A stretch of 64,000 bases of DNA, taken from contig NC_091116.1 in assembly GCF_024713975.1 (NCBI RefSeq), positions 8,152,986 to 8,216,985 on the forward strand. The letters run 5' to 3'. Source of the DNA: Paralichthys olivaceus (lineage: Eukaryota; Chordata; Actinopteri; Pleuronectiformes; Paralichthyidae). Made by a program: the position numbers and the translations under genes. How positions within the stretch are numbered: the first letter of the stretch is position 1; each line of letters opens with the position of its first letter. The notes beneath the pieces were generated by a model. It made no database searches, was not told the DNA's origin, and saw only the letters and a list, made by a program, of their open reading frames with translations. This document shows, piece by piece, positions 10,684-20,227 of this stretch.

Positions 10684-12003
10684 AATTACGTCAATTCTGG
10701 ACGGAAATTCTATTACAGTCGATTTTTATCCGACAAAACTGTTCACAAATTTAAAGAACTGCTCCCCTCCTCACTTCCCTCTCAGCCATGTCTCAGTACA
10801 ATACAAGAAGATTATCAAAACCTTACTCCCACACTAGTTGATAACTTTGTAAATAGTACTGCAGCCTCACTAAAAACAGCACTTGAAGCTGTCGCCCCAT
10901 TCAAAAAGAAGAAACTAAGTCAGAGGAGATTAGCTCCGTGGTATAATTCCCAAACGCGCGTTCTAAAACAGACATCGCGGAAGCTAGAAAGGAAGTGGCG
11001 TTCCACCAATCGCCAAGACTTCCACCTAGCCTGGAAGAATAGCCTTATAAATGACAAAAAAGCACTTAGAAATGCCCAAACCTCTTATTATTCATTACTA
11101 ATAGAAGAAAATAGGAACAACCCCAGGTTCCTCTTCAGCACTGTAGCCAGGCTGACAGAAAGTCACACCTCTACTGACCCATCTATTCCTCTAGATGTGA
11201 GAAGCAATGACTTCATGAGCTTCTTCACTAATGAAATTACAACCATCAGGGATAAAATCCACCACCTCCTCCCAGTGAATAACACTGATACATTGTCTGG
11301 TCCTGAAACCATAGCACCAGATTTATGTCTAAACAAATTGTATATTTCCATGAAGCATGATGAATCTAATCGCCTATTTCAACTTCAGGAATGTCTCAAA
11401 GATACCAAGGCCTGGATGACCCAAAATGTTCTACTTTTAAACTCAGACAAAACTGAGGTTGTTGTAATTGGCCCTAAACATCTCAGAGAAACACTGTCTG
11501 ACCAGATAGTCACTTTGGATGGTGTCAGTCTGGCTTCCAGCTCCACTGTGTGGAACCTTGGAGTGTTGTTCGACCAAGACATGTCATTTGACCCCCATAT
11601 TAAACTAGTGTCTAGGACGGCTTTCTTCCATCTGCGCAATATTACCAAAATTAGAAACATCCTGTCTAAGCAGGATGCTGAAAAACCAGTCCACGCGTTT
11701 GTAACCTCTAGATTAGATTACTGCAACTCTCTATTAGCAGGATGCTCCATGAAGACTGTTAAAAGTCTCCAGTTGGTCCAAAATGCTGCAGCACGAGTGC
11801 TGACAGGAACTAGAAGGAGAGATCATATCACTCCTGTCTTTGCTTCCTTACATTGGCTCCCGGTAAAATTTAGAATAGAATTTAAGATCCTGCTCCTCAC
11901 TTTTAAAGCCCTCAACAATCATGCCCCTTCATATATCAAAGAGCTGATAACACCTTATTCGTTCCCAAAACACAGGCTCTCTAGTGGTTCCAAGAGTCTG
12001 TAA
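10684..12003 (+). pseudogene. LINE ORF2 remnant with in-frame deletion of the RT core
   Basis: The frame is open from the 5' breakpoint (NYVNSGRKFYYSRF...) to the TAA at 12,001-12,003, about 439 codons with no start of its own. The N-terminal part is the linker before the reverse transcriptase. The C-terminal part, from SMKHDESNRL, is the region after the YADD box, ending with thumb-like and C-terminal sequence (HWLPVKFRIEFKILL). The 742-bp deletion removes both the TGA stop and the extra base that break the frame in copy 2, so the joined frame is continuous although the enzyme would be dead. Confidence 0.82.
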
Positions 12004-12810
12004 GAGTAGAGCAGGAGGTAGAACATTTAGCTATCAGGCCCCTGTCCTGTGGAACCAGCTCCCACTCTGGGTTGGGGAGGCAGACAGTGTCTCAGCATTT
12101 AAAGTAAAATTAAAAAACTTCCTCTTTGACAAAGCCTATAGTTAGGGCTGGATCAGGTGAGTCCTGAACCATCCCTTAGTTGTGCTGCTATAGGTCTAGA
12201 CTGCTGGGGGAACTCCCATCATGCATTGAGCACTTCATCACTTCCCTCTGTCTCTCTGCCCCCCCCACACCTGTTTATTTATTTATTTATTAGTTTGAAC
12301 ATGTCATCATGTCAAAGTGTCACTTTGTCCTCCCATCGTCCCTCTGGCTCTTCTCTCTATCTCGTTTCAGATAACTCCGGCACCGGGACTGCAGGACAAC
12401 AACGACTACCATCACCATTGTCATCATTATTTATTTAGTTATTGTTATAGTCAGCCTTGATACTGATGGTGCCAAATTGTTCCCGGTCTCTCTCTCTCCA
12501 CCTCATCTCTCTCTTCTCTCCCCCGCTTTCCACCCATCTCTCCTTTCCTCCCCCCTTACTTTTCTTTCCTCACCCCAACCGGTTGAGGCAGATGACCGCC
12601 CACATTGAGCCTGGTTCTGCCAGAGGTTTCTCCCTGTTAATGAGGGAGTTTTTCCTCTCCACAGTCGCCTGTGCTTGCTCATTGTGGAAACTGTTGGGTT
12701 TCTCTATGTTAATATTGTTTTAAGGTCTTGACCTTTAAATGTAAAGTGCCTTGAGATAATGTAAATTATGAATTGGCGCTATATAAATAAAATTGAATTG
12801 AATTGAATTG
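12004..12810 (+). other. LINE copy 1 3' UTR
   Basis: This stretch has C/T-rich tracts (about 12,480-12,580), a TTTA run at about 12,273-12,292, and the segment gagggagtttttcctctcca near 12,640. That segment recurs at 16,553 as a separate LINE fragment. The short ORFs here are not conserved proteins. Confidence 0.75.
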
Positions 12811-12864
12811 TCATTTTGCGACACGGATGAGAGCGAAGACGAGCTGGAAATAGCCGCATGGTGA
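12811..12864 (+). pseudogene. Truncated C-terminal exon remnant
   Basis: The frame reads SFCDTDESEDELEIAAW then TGA (12,862-12,864). The inverted partner reads SFCDTDQSKDELEIAARRP then TGA, so frame and approximate stop position are shared. Here the upstream part is cut off by the LINE. I do not recognise the protein. The acidic tail and a shared downstream AATAAA are consistent with the last coding exon plus 3' UTR of an unknown gene, but coding status is inference. Confidence 0.35.
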
Positions 12865-13249
12865 CCTTGAAGTCTGCGAGGAGGAAGAGGAGAAGATGGG
12901 AGTGAGAGGTTTAACACTCAAACACACACGTGTATTTATTATCCACAGAGGCAGATTCTGACACATGAATCGAATCAAACCAAAAAAACAGCACAAAGCA
13001 GTCAATAAAGTTCTCTGATGCTAAAACAAATGTATCTGTCGTCATAATTCCTAATCGATTCAATTGTTGCTAAATGTTTGTTTTAATCTGAAACGGCAAA
13101 GTACCTTTTCCTAAAGTTGACAGATAAATGAAATGGGGTGAAAAACATCAAGACAGGAATAAGTGGAACGCACCGTCAAATACACACGCTGCATTCAATA
13201 TGGAGTAGCTTGTGTGTTTTGTACTTAAGTTTTGAGGTACTTTGCTTTA

Positions 13250-13480
13250 GTTACCTCTGCCAAGGTAGTTATGTTGTCACCCCTCTGTCTGTTTGTTCGT
13301 AAACAGGATTAAGACCCATAAAAAAGAATGTGACTATAGAAATAAACTGTGTTAACTGAGGGATTATGTTAAAATTACCAGATGGATTTCTGTGGAGGTG
13401 GAGGGATATGGGTCAGTGAGGATCCAATTACATTGTGGTCCTGTTTCAGATCAGGGGCAAATCAAATTATTCAATATTGT
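13250..13480 (+). repeat. Dispersed fish repeat (acctctgccaagg type), degenerate
   Basis: The sequence ttacctctgccaaggtagtt followed by cacccctctgtctgtttgtt and gatggatttctgtggaggtg matches the layout of a widespread fish repeat I recall. The partner copy at 61,745-61,980 is inverted and lies at the corresponding place, so it predates the segmental duplication. Confidence 0.55.
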
Positions 13481-13665
13481 GAAATATTTTAACATTATAT
13501 GTGATTTCTCAGAGAATAATAATTGTATCTTGATAAAAAAAAAAAACATATTTTCTATTAATGAATGTTTAGTCCACATTGAAATACATTTTGTGCAGTA
13601 CTGTATTCTTTACAGTGCATTGTCACAGTTGAAATTCATGCCTTGTTTTCAGGTGGATGAGAAAA

Positions 13666-15850
13666 TTGCAGATGAGCAAAGTGAAGTGTAGTGCAGGGTT
13701 TAAGAGCTGCACTGTTGGGCAGGAGACAGAAAAAAGGTTGAAAGAAAAATGTAGGGAGCTCCTCGGGTGTTATTTTTTCTCAATCTCTCCCTGATTTTGC
13801 CGTAAGAGAAGGTATCATTCCACTTTTCAGATTGAAACTGTTCTCCTCGAACCTCCATAGACACGGGGAAAATGCAAATGCCACACAGAATGGTCCGAAG
13901 GTAAACAGTGGGTGCGTAGAGCAAAAGAAGTGGAGCATATTGGCTGAAATACATCTGCTGTCTGCCATTTAATTTATCTCCATTCATATGCATATAACCA
14001 AAACACGCACATAAAATATCGCTCTTTTTGGTGTTTCATGTTTTTTAAACGTTTACCTCGGACTGTAGACAGGAAGTGAAAGGAAGACACAGTCTTGGCC
14101 TGGATATCTGTTGTCTCCACTAGAACCATTGCCCCAGTGGCCAATTCATCTTCAGATGATAACCGATGGGCCCAGAGATTGTTTTTTTTACCAACTATGG
14201 AAGTGTGAAATCACTCCATAATTATTATATTATTGCTCTCTGTTTATTGTCCTCAAAGTTTACCGCTCACCATGGAGCGAGCGATATCGCATCTGTTGCA
14301 CAGGGATTAGCGAGCGAACGAAAAAGACAGATTTCGGACACGGTTCATATCTGCAGCGGTGGCTACATCGCAATGAATCCACCCGTGAATTGTGCTGTGG
14401 CACTTTCTCGACAAATATTTCTTGTTGGTTGGATGCAATTTATTTTGAATGTAAACCACCGTCACTGGGGACAAAGTACAGAAGAAGAAAAAGCCAGAAA
14501 CCCATCGCTATAATAAGAACAACCCTCGAGTAATTATCAGGCACTGACAAATGAATCGATACCCACGATGAACTTTTGAGCTCGTGGTATCTCAATAACT
14601 AATGAGTGTCATCATCAGGATCATTAACTCCATCTTTTCAGCATCAGTAATCATTACAATGACAACACGGAGTGCACCAGTGCTCTCATTTGTGAAATAA
14701 CCTTCTGTTTAATTGTTAGTAAATAATCCCTGTGTGCAGGAGTGTGATGTATGTGGCTCCCAAATTCAAATGCAAGCTTTTCAGAGTTATTCGTGGAACT
14801 GAAGCTAATTTCATCCTATTCTGACGTCAAGTCTGTTTTCTGAGCAGGAATTCGCAACTGGGTTGAATAGTTCCTGCAGAGTTCACACTGGGAACACCTG
14901 GTGTCCACAAAATAACCACGATAGAAGGATGCAAATAAATGGATCAGTGTGAATCATATTGCTAAAACCAAAGATATCGGCAGACCAGATTGATCCAGTA
15001 ATATTTGGGACCGTGGCACTTTTTGGTGTATGCGTCACCACTGATATGTCTGTTAATGGAAGGTAAAGAAAAACGTGTGACTCAGTCACGCTGCCCGCAT
15101 TTCCTCCGCTCTTCGATTTCCTGCTTGCCAAGGCCCAGCACATTGGTGTCCACATTGAGGAGGAGAGAAGAGACATCATCTGCCATCCTTGCTGACACCT
15201 AATTAGGAAAACGGTGAATTTGAGGCCACGCCACATGGCACGGACGGCACAAGGCTGCCTGCTGCTGGCTCAGTTCACCAAGCAAGTCTATAAACCAACA
15301 TGGGCAGTTAAAGGATATTGCTTCGGCTAAGTAATGTGAGATTGTGTGTGTGTGCGGAAGAAACCAAAAAAAAAGGTAAACATGCTTTAAAGCTACAATG
15401 TATACACATACAGCAGTACTTAGGCACAGGGGCTGAAAATATATAATTCAGTCCAATGCAGCCCTCTTCCCATCATAGTTCTCTGATAATATATATATAA
15501 TATCATCAAGATGAATTGTATATTAAGGCAAAAGAATGCAAAAAACCCAATCATTGTATAGTAAGGTATACAAATTATATTAAAAAGCCCAAGTGCAGTA
15601 AGTGTGCATACTTTTCAGAGTAGTAACAACCCTGAAGATCAATTATAATAACTTTATATCATCCTGTCAATGGATGTGCTCATGAGGGATGAATAACATT
15701 TAAAAATAAATTAAATAAACAGATTGTGATATTTTATTATCATATCATATGATGTGCTATACATTTTTTTTTAAATCAGTCGTGCCCACGAATGTTTGGA
15801 AATTGTTTACAATATTTATTGTTTGAGTTAGATAAAGAAACTCCACCCCC
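13666..15850. other. Single-copy-looking stretch without recognisable gene
   Basis: I find no recognisable protein, splice-bounded exon series or repeat here. Short ORFs occur on both strands (for example 14,166-14,513 plus and 14,883-15,236 minus) but show no familiar domain. Some parts are GC-balanced and resemble conserved non-coding DNA (about 14,260-14,500 and 15,000-15,240). That is an impression only. Confidence 0.5.
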
Positions 15851-15859
15851 GCGAGTCTA

Positions 15860-15989
15860 CGTAACTTGGTCTATTCGAAGTTCCCCTTCTCCATATATCC
15901 CATTGGAGTCCTCCACTTCCTGTTTGCCAGTCGGTACTTCCGCTTGGATGCGGAACTGCTTGGATCGGGAGCCCGTAGATCTTCACGAG
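15860..15989 (+). promoter_or_regulatory. Promoter-like region with 5' exon and splice donor
   Basis: CpGs are frequent from 15,850 to 16,200, in contrast to the A/T-rich DNA on both sides. ETS-type motifs cttcctg and cttccgc lie at 15,917-15,960, and no TATA box is obvious, as in many CpG-type vertebrate promoters. A donor, cttcacgag/gtgaat, ends a possible first exon at 15,989. The following intron shares about 50 bp (aaatatcaacaca...ttctgtgtgtttgacgtg) with 17,115-17,165, so this region was duplicated locally. The start site is not determinable from sequence. Confidence 0.5.
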
Positions 15990-16550
15990 GTGAATACTGT
16001 TTTAAATATCAACACAGTTATACACAGTTATTATATCTTCTGTGTGTTTGACGTGTCGCTGCACATTTTTCATTGTTCACTCGTGTTTTCGAGCAAAACG
16101 CGTCTCATTAGTTCCTCGTGTCGATGCTAAGCTAAGCTAGCTATCCCAAGCTAACCACACCTGAGCGCGTGTGGAATTCTCTTGTAAAACACTCGATCGC
16201 TTCTTTTGTCCTAAACTAACTAAAGTACGTCCACTTGAATAATGATCAGCTTTTCATTTTCATCAATATCAAAGTAACACAAGTTCAATACGTGTTGATT
16301 TCATAGATTTGTATTGTGTATTATATGAAATAAAAATGCAAATTGAAAAACTAAATAAAAATAAAAACTAATGACAATTTCAAAACTATAATAACCTTGG
16401 TACGTATATGCGTATATATAACCTTTATGATGAATATTAAATTGCAATAAGTATTGATAGTGTTTTGCAGCCATGTAAAACATCCAATTATATATAATTT
16501 ACCATCATAAATCAATATACATGGAAAATAATGATCATGACGATAAACAG

Positions 16551-16698
16551 GGAGGGAGGGAGTTTTTCCTCTCCACAGTCGCCAAAGTGCTGCTCGTTGT
16601 GGGAACTGTTGGGTTTCTCTATGTTAAATGAGATTTTAAAGTGCCTTGAGATAATGTATATTATGATTTGGTGCTATACAAATTAAATTGAATTGAAA
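16551..16698 (+). mobile_element. L2-like LINE 3'-end fragment
   Basis: It matches the 3' UTR of LINE copy 1 (12,640-12,800): gagggagtttttcctctcca, the gggaactgttgggtttctct segment, gtgccttgagataatgta, and the tail ggtgctatacaaattaaatt. It is an independent, severely 5'-truncated insertion of the same LINE family. Confidence 0.8.
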
Positions 16699-17036
16699 CA
16701 GGTTTATTGTTTCATCTCTATTTAACAGATTAGATCATTTTAATTGTTTTAATACTATTGCTCTGTTGAATGAGTAAAGAATTGCACTAGACACGTGGCA
16801 TCTATTGCATGTGCTCTACCTCATCATTGTTTTCACAATGCATAATCATTACATTGATATATATTGGACATCATTATTGATATTCTTTTATCGCTCAGCC
16901 CTGATTTGACCTTTATTAAAATGTTAATGTCACCGTTTGAGCTCCCTGCTCCATTTAAATGTATTTTATATGAACTAAAGTGTGTTCCTAAGGAAAGCTC
17001 GTATCATTTGTTTGCTATGTTTGCTACTGTCATTAG

Positions 17037-17101
17037 CTAGGGATGGAGGTAGAGGGAGCCAGTACGCTGGAGATGCCAGGAGCCCACAGACCCATCATTT
17101 G
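17037..17101 (+). other. Exon-like block with an ATG
   Basis: The acceptor actgtcattag precedes 17,037 and the donor gtgact follows 17,101. An ATG at 17,043 opens 19 codons (MEVEGASTLEMPGAHRPII) before the donor. The inverted partner near 47,540-47,615 keeps a gttattttag acceptor and a gtgacc donor but has no equivalent ATG frame, so coding function is doubtful. It could be a second 5' exon of the transcript starting near 15.9 kb. Confidence 0.3.
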
Positions 17102-17261
17102 GTGACTATTGCTTGAAATATCAACACATTTATTGGATCTTCTGTGTGTTTGACGTGTTGCTGCAGCTTTTCCATTGTTAACATGTTTGTTAATAGTGGA
17201 ATCTGCTGCGACTCTTGATACATTTAAATTTCAGACGTCATATTATACTATGACTTTTTCT

Positions 17262-17362
17262 AGGCTGTCATGTCGTCTAAAATAATAAGAAAAAAAAGTC
17301 ATAGGTTAGTATGTCGTCTAAAATATGACAAAAAAAGTCATAGGTTAGTATGTCGTCTAACA
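17262..17362 (-). repeat. Two-unit copy of the 38-bp minisatellite
   Basis: On minus this reads cgacatactaacctatgact with T-runs and tcatatttta, two units plus a partial. It is the low-copy counterpart of the large array at 44,013-46,810. An (AT)n run follows at about 17,477-17,498. Confidence 0.85.
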
Positions 17363-17622
17363 TATTCTTTCATGTTTGGAAGGAGAAGCTGCAACACACA
17401 GCTTCACCACCAGATGTCAGCAGAGTCCACACATTTTATCAATAGTGTTGTATCACCCAGCCCTACCAAACCCCAAATATATATATATATATATATATGG
17501 GCGATCAAGGTAACATCTCACAATAGGCCCCTTTAAAAGCGCACCTCACGATATGATGATGCTACTATTTTTTGATCCAATTTGTGGCAACCACCTATTT
17601 ACTTGTTTGTTATCTTCTCACT

Positions 17623-17985
17623 TAAAGGTTCACTGTGTAAAATTTAGGTGAAAGGGATCTATTGGCAGAAATTGAATGTCAGATAATCCTCATGATGTTT
17701 TCACTAGTTCACTTCATCTAAATTATATGAATATAGTTTTATTTACTGTTGAAAAGGCCATTAATATTTAAATACACCATATTTACATCGAGGGGGTGCT
17801 CTCTATGGAGGCTGCTTGTTTTTTACAGTAGTCCAGACTGAACAAACTAAATCCCTTTTGAGGTAACTGAAGCTGCCACAGGTTATTTTCATGTTTTAGG
17901 AGAGGGTGAGGTGAGAGGTGTTCAGCTGCAACATGCAACTTTAACAGTAGATATCACTAAATTCTACACTCTGTACCTTATATAT
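17623..17985 (+). mobile_element. TIR-bearing MITE, copy 1
   Basis: The start aaggttcactgtgtaaaatt and the reverse of the end (aaggtacagagtgtagaatt) form imperfect inverted repeats. The interior includes aaagggatctattggcagaa, catcatgagg-type and ggtgttcagctgcaacatgc segments. Copies with the same ends lie at 50,605-50,906 and 52,868-53,226, both in the opposite orientation. No coding capacity is visible; the superfamily is uncertain. Confidence 0.7.
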
Positions 17986-18263
17986 TTTAAAAAGGGGTAA
18001 CTGTGACATCTCTATTATGAATAAAAGTAAAGTGAAAGTTCTTCACCTCATGACTGCTACTAAATATAAGTAAGTAATCAGTGTGGTATTCTTAAAACAC
18101 GTGTAATGTTTCATGCCATTGTACTAGTTAATGTCTTGAGTGTTAATTTGAAGACAACCTGGCAAACAGGAAGTGATTCACTTTCTGTGAAGTCACAAAA
18201 CAAACAACAGGAAGCTGAAGGTGTGAACAGTTGTTGATATGTGAGAATGAGTAGAGATGTGAA

Positions 18264-18330
18264 TGAAATCAGAAATAATGTTAGTGTTGAAGGTCACCAA
18301 GTAAATTGACTCAACTGCTGCAGTACTTGT
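18264..18330 (+). repeat. Short paralogous block (inverse match at 50,190-50,260)
   Basis: The sequence gttgaaggtcaccaagtaaa...ctgcagtacttgtcatcgaa matches the reverse complement of 50,190-50,250 (gttgaagggcaccaagtaaa...). It supports a common origin of the plus-strand leader at 15.9-19.0 kb and the minus-strand region at 53.8-50.1 kb. Confidence 0.65.
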
Positions 18331-18719
18331 CATCGAAATTGATGTTGTGTTGGTGAATGGCAGCAACTTTGTAGGTGGTGTAATTGTCACTCTTTTGGTT
18401 TGGTGGGTGTTGCACTCCACGTTTGTGTTGGTCACCTGTGTGAGTGTTGCGTGAAGGTAGCTTGAGTAACACCTGTTGTTTGATTTGTCCACCTCGTGGT
18501 GGCAGCCATTTTGTGTGAAGTGACATTCACTTGTGGTACAACTTGTGTGTCTGCCGCTCACTTTGAATCCAGCAGCAGTAATTAGTTGGCAAATGCATTG
18601 TAATGAATACACTGATTGTAGTTGTTAGTTAGTGAAATGTGATGTAAGTGTTGAATCAGTGTTTTAAGGGTGGGGGTGTTTCCTGTAGTGTCCCTGTTTG
18701 TCTCTCGTCTCTCCTCTAG

Positions 18720-18808
18720 CTCCACTGTGATTAACTGATCAGTCATCAATGAGGTGCATCTGGACGGTGGACTGAGGTTCTTGGAAACTCCTGTGTTAGC
18801 ATCAGAAG
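18720..18808 (+). other. Exon-like block upstream of array 2
   Basis: The acceptor has a strong pyrimidine tract (gtctctcgtctctcctctag) and the donor is cagaag/gtaggt. The 89 nt have stops in two frames near the start. The third is open from about 18,742 and contains NEVHLDGGLRFLETPVLASE. It may be a non-coding exon. No family is recognised. Confidence 0.45.
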
Positions 18809-18907
18809 GTAGGTTTCCAGTGTGGAGACTGCTGGGCCTCATACATTGTATTGTTCTCATCATGATTTGTATCAATGGTGTGATTTTACATGTTGTTTGC
18901 CTCATAG

Positions 18908-19012
18908 GGCCACATAATGAGTCCAGTTATCACAAGCACATAATAATTGTTAAATGTTGTGTATGGGGGATATGGCAGCTGTCAATAAATCTAAAAATGA
19001 GGCTGTTTTTTT
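18908..19012 (+). other. Candidate 3'-terminal exon with AATAAA, just before array 2
   Basis: The acceptor tgtttgcctcatag ends at 18,907. AATAAA lies at 18,984-18,989, followed by a T-run and then an A-rich run from about 19,011. The 18,930-19,036 part recurs at the window start before array 1. The A-rich run might be a retroposed poly(A) end, or a simple A tract at the array border. Confidence 0.4.
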
Positions 19013-20227
19013 AAAAAAAAAAGAAAAAAAAGCAGTGTCTGCATTGTTCTTTACACAGTCAAACATTTATTGTATGAAGGGAAAAATGCTTGAAGATGTG
19101 TCTTGTCTGTGAATCACTGAACTTGTATTTAGTTGTACAAGCAGTGTGTTTGAGAACTGCTTCACATGTGTGTTGCATGGAGTCGACCAAGTTGCGTCAC
19201 CTGTGTACAGGTATTGTAGTCCAGGATGATCGGAGTGGCCACTCCATTATGTTAGTGTTGTTGGATGTTGAAGATGCTGTGTGCTTACTTGTGTGTTTGG
19301 GGTGGTTGTCTAGTTGAAAGACACATTTGAAGGGTGTCTCCTCTTTGGCATAAGTCACCACGATGTCTTGAAGTATTGTGCTTGTGCTACCATGCTTCAA
19401 CAATGGGACATTGCTTAGGTGTCATTTAGGTTATTGTCTGATTCATCTAAATGGTAGTGTTCTGTTGTCTCCCTTGTCTTTGTGGTTTTGGTTGTTATTT
19501 TAAAGGATTTGAGATGATTGTAGTTGAGCGGTTTGTACTTTTCTGGTTGTCTTGATACTTTTGAATTAAAGTATGCTGTTGTGAACAATGACCCATGTTC
19601 CAGTGATTTTCAGACAAATGCACTAGAACTAGCATGTAGAACATTTGCTGCCTTGGTCCTTAAATGAGGGCCACCTGTTTGACTTGAGTAATAGAACTCC
19701 ACACTGCTGTTATTTTGAACACAATGACTGTTGTTGAAAGTGGTGAAATTGTGTTAGGGTTCTGTCTTGTCATACCTCTGTCACAATAGAAAGGTGAATG
19801 TCCAGCCACGAAAAGTCCCAGGTGAGTATGTTTCTATTCTTGTTTTATCTCAAAAATCTATTGGGTAAACTTGCTGCACTTGCTAACTAGGTGTGTGTCC
19901 CTCCATGTGAGCCATAACTCCATTTCCTTCATGTGTTTCAGGTGTTATTGTGTCTACCAGGTTGTACTTCATGTGGACCTAAGAAACCTCTAAGCTGTTC
20001 CACCAGTGTTTTTGAGGATCAACAGTGGTAAGTGGTTGTACAGTTCAGTGTTTGTTCATTAAATCAAAAGAGACTTTATATTAATGTGTGTTTGTAAACC
20101 ATGTCATGTGTTACAGGTTTGTTGAAGCACCTGGATTGTGTCACTGCTGGATTTGTGAGTAGATTTGAACAGTTATTGGTTTGAATGTAGTTGATCTATT
20201 GCTGCTTGTTCCATGTGAGATGTAGAG
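18930..20227 (+). repeat. Array 2 unit 1 (lacks B and C)
   Basis: The Tc1 half begins after the A-rich leader. Blocks are A 19,790-19,821, D 19,942-20,027 and E 20,117-20,154, with canonical borders. Between A and D is the ctattgggtaaacttgctgc linker seen in array 1 unit 5. D has a tttttgagg variant where others have ttactgagg. Confidence 0.87.

Larger units (their letters stand above)
10684..12810 (+). mobile_element. L2-clade-like non-LTR retrotransposon, 5'-truncated, internally deleted (LINE copy 1)
   Basis: The element begins in coding sequence at the array breakpoint and continues through the 3' end of ORF2 and a long 3' UTR. It ends with the ctatataaataaaattgaat tail and tandem TTGAA-type repeats at about 12,790-12,810, typical of L2-like LINEs in fish. 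Alignment by eye to LINE copy 2 gives a constant offset of 28,864 up to about 11,338 and 29,606 afterwards, so 742 bp are missing here. Four bases (aatt) are common to both deletion edges. The missing part contains the reverse-transcriptase catalytic core. The element is not autonomous. Confidence 0.88.
12811..13665 (+). repeat. Inverted paralogous segment 1 (partner 61,488-62,419 on minus)
   Basis: Read in reverse complement, 61,488-62,419 follows this segment almost continuously, about 90% identical by eye over the first 300 bp. It shares an AATAAA (13,004 here), the repeat at 13,250-13,480 and the ctgtttcagatcaggggcaa-type region. The match begins exactly at the LINE 3' end. In the partner the sequence continues upstream as a possible exon, but here that upstream part is replaced by LINE and array. 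Confidence 0.85.
16805..17470 (+). repeat. Inverted paralogous segment 2 (partner 43,895-48,197 on minus)
   Basis: The segment gttttcacaatgcataatca through the gctcagccctgatttgacct block matches 48,197-48,080 in reverse. The exon-like 17.04-17.17 kb part matches 47,690-47,520 reversed, and the block tttcatgtttggaaggagaa...caccaccagatgtcagcaga matches 43,935-44,010 reversed. The order is conserved, but in the partner the 38-bp minisatellite and a TE-like insert lie between the blocks. Confidence 0.82.

Noticed and set aside
10684-12810. LINE copy 1 as an active retrotransposon or host gene because of its long open frame
   Set aside because: It lacks the endonuclease and the RT catalytic core. 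The open frame results from a compensating deletion.
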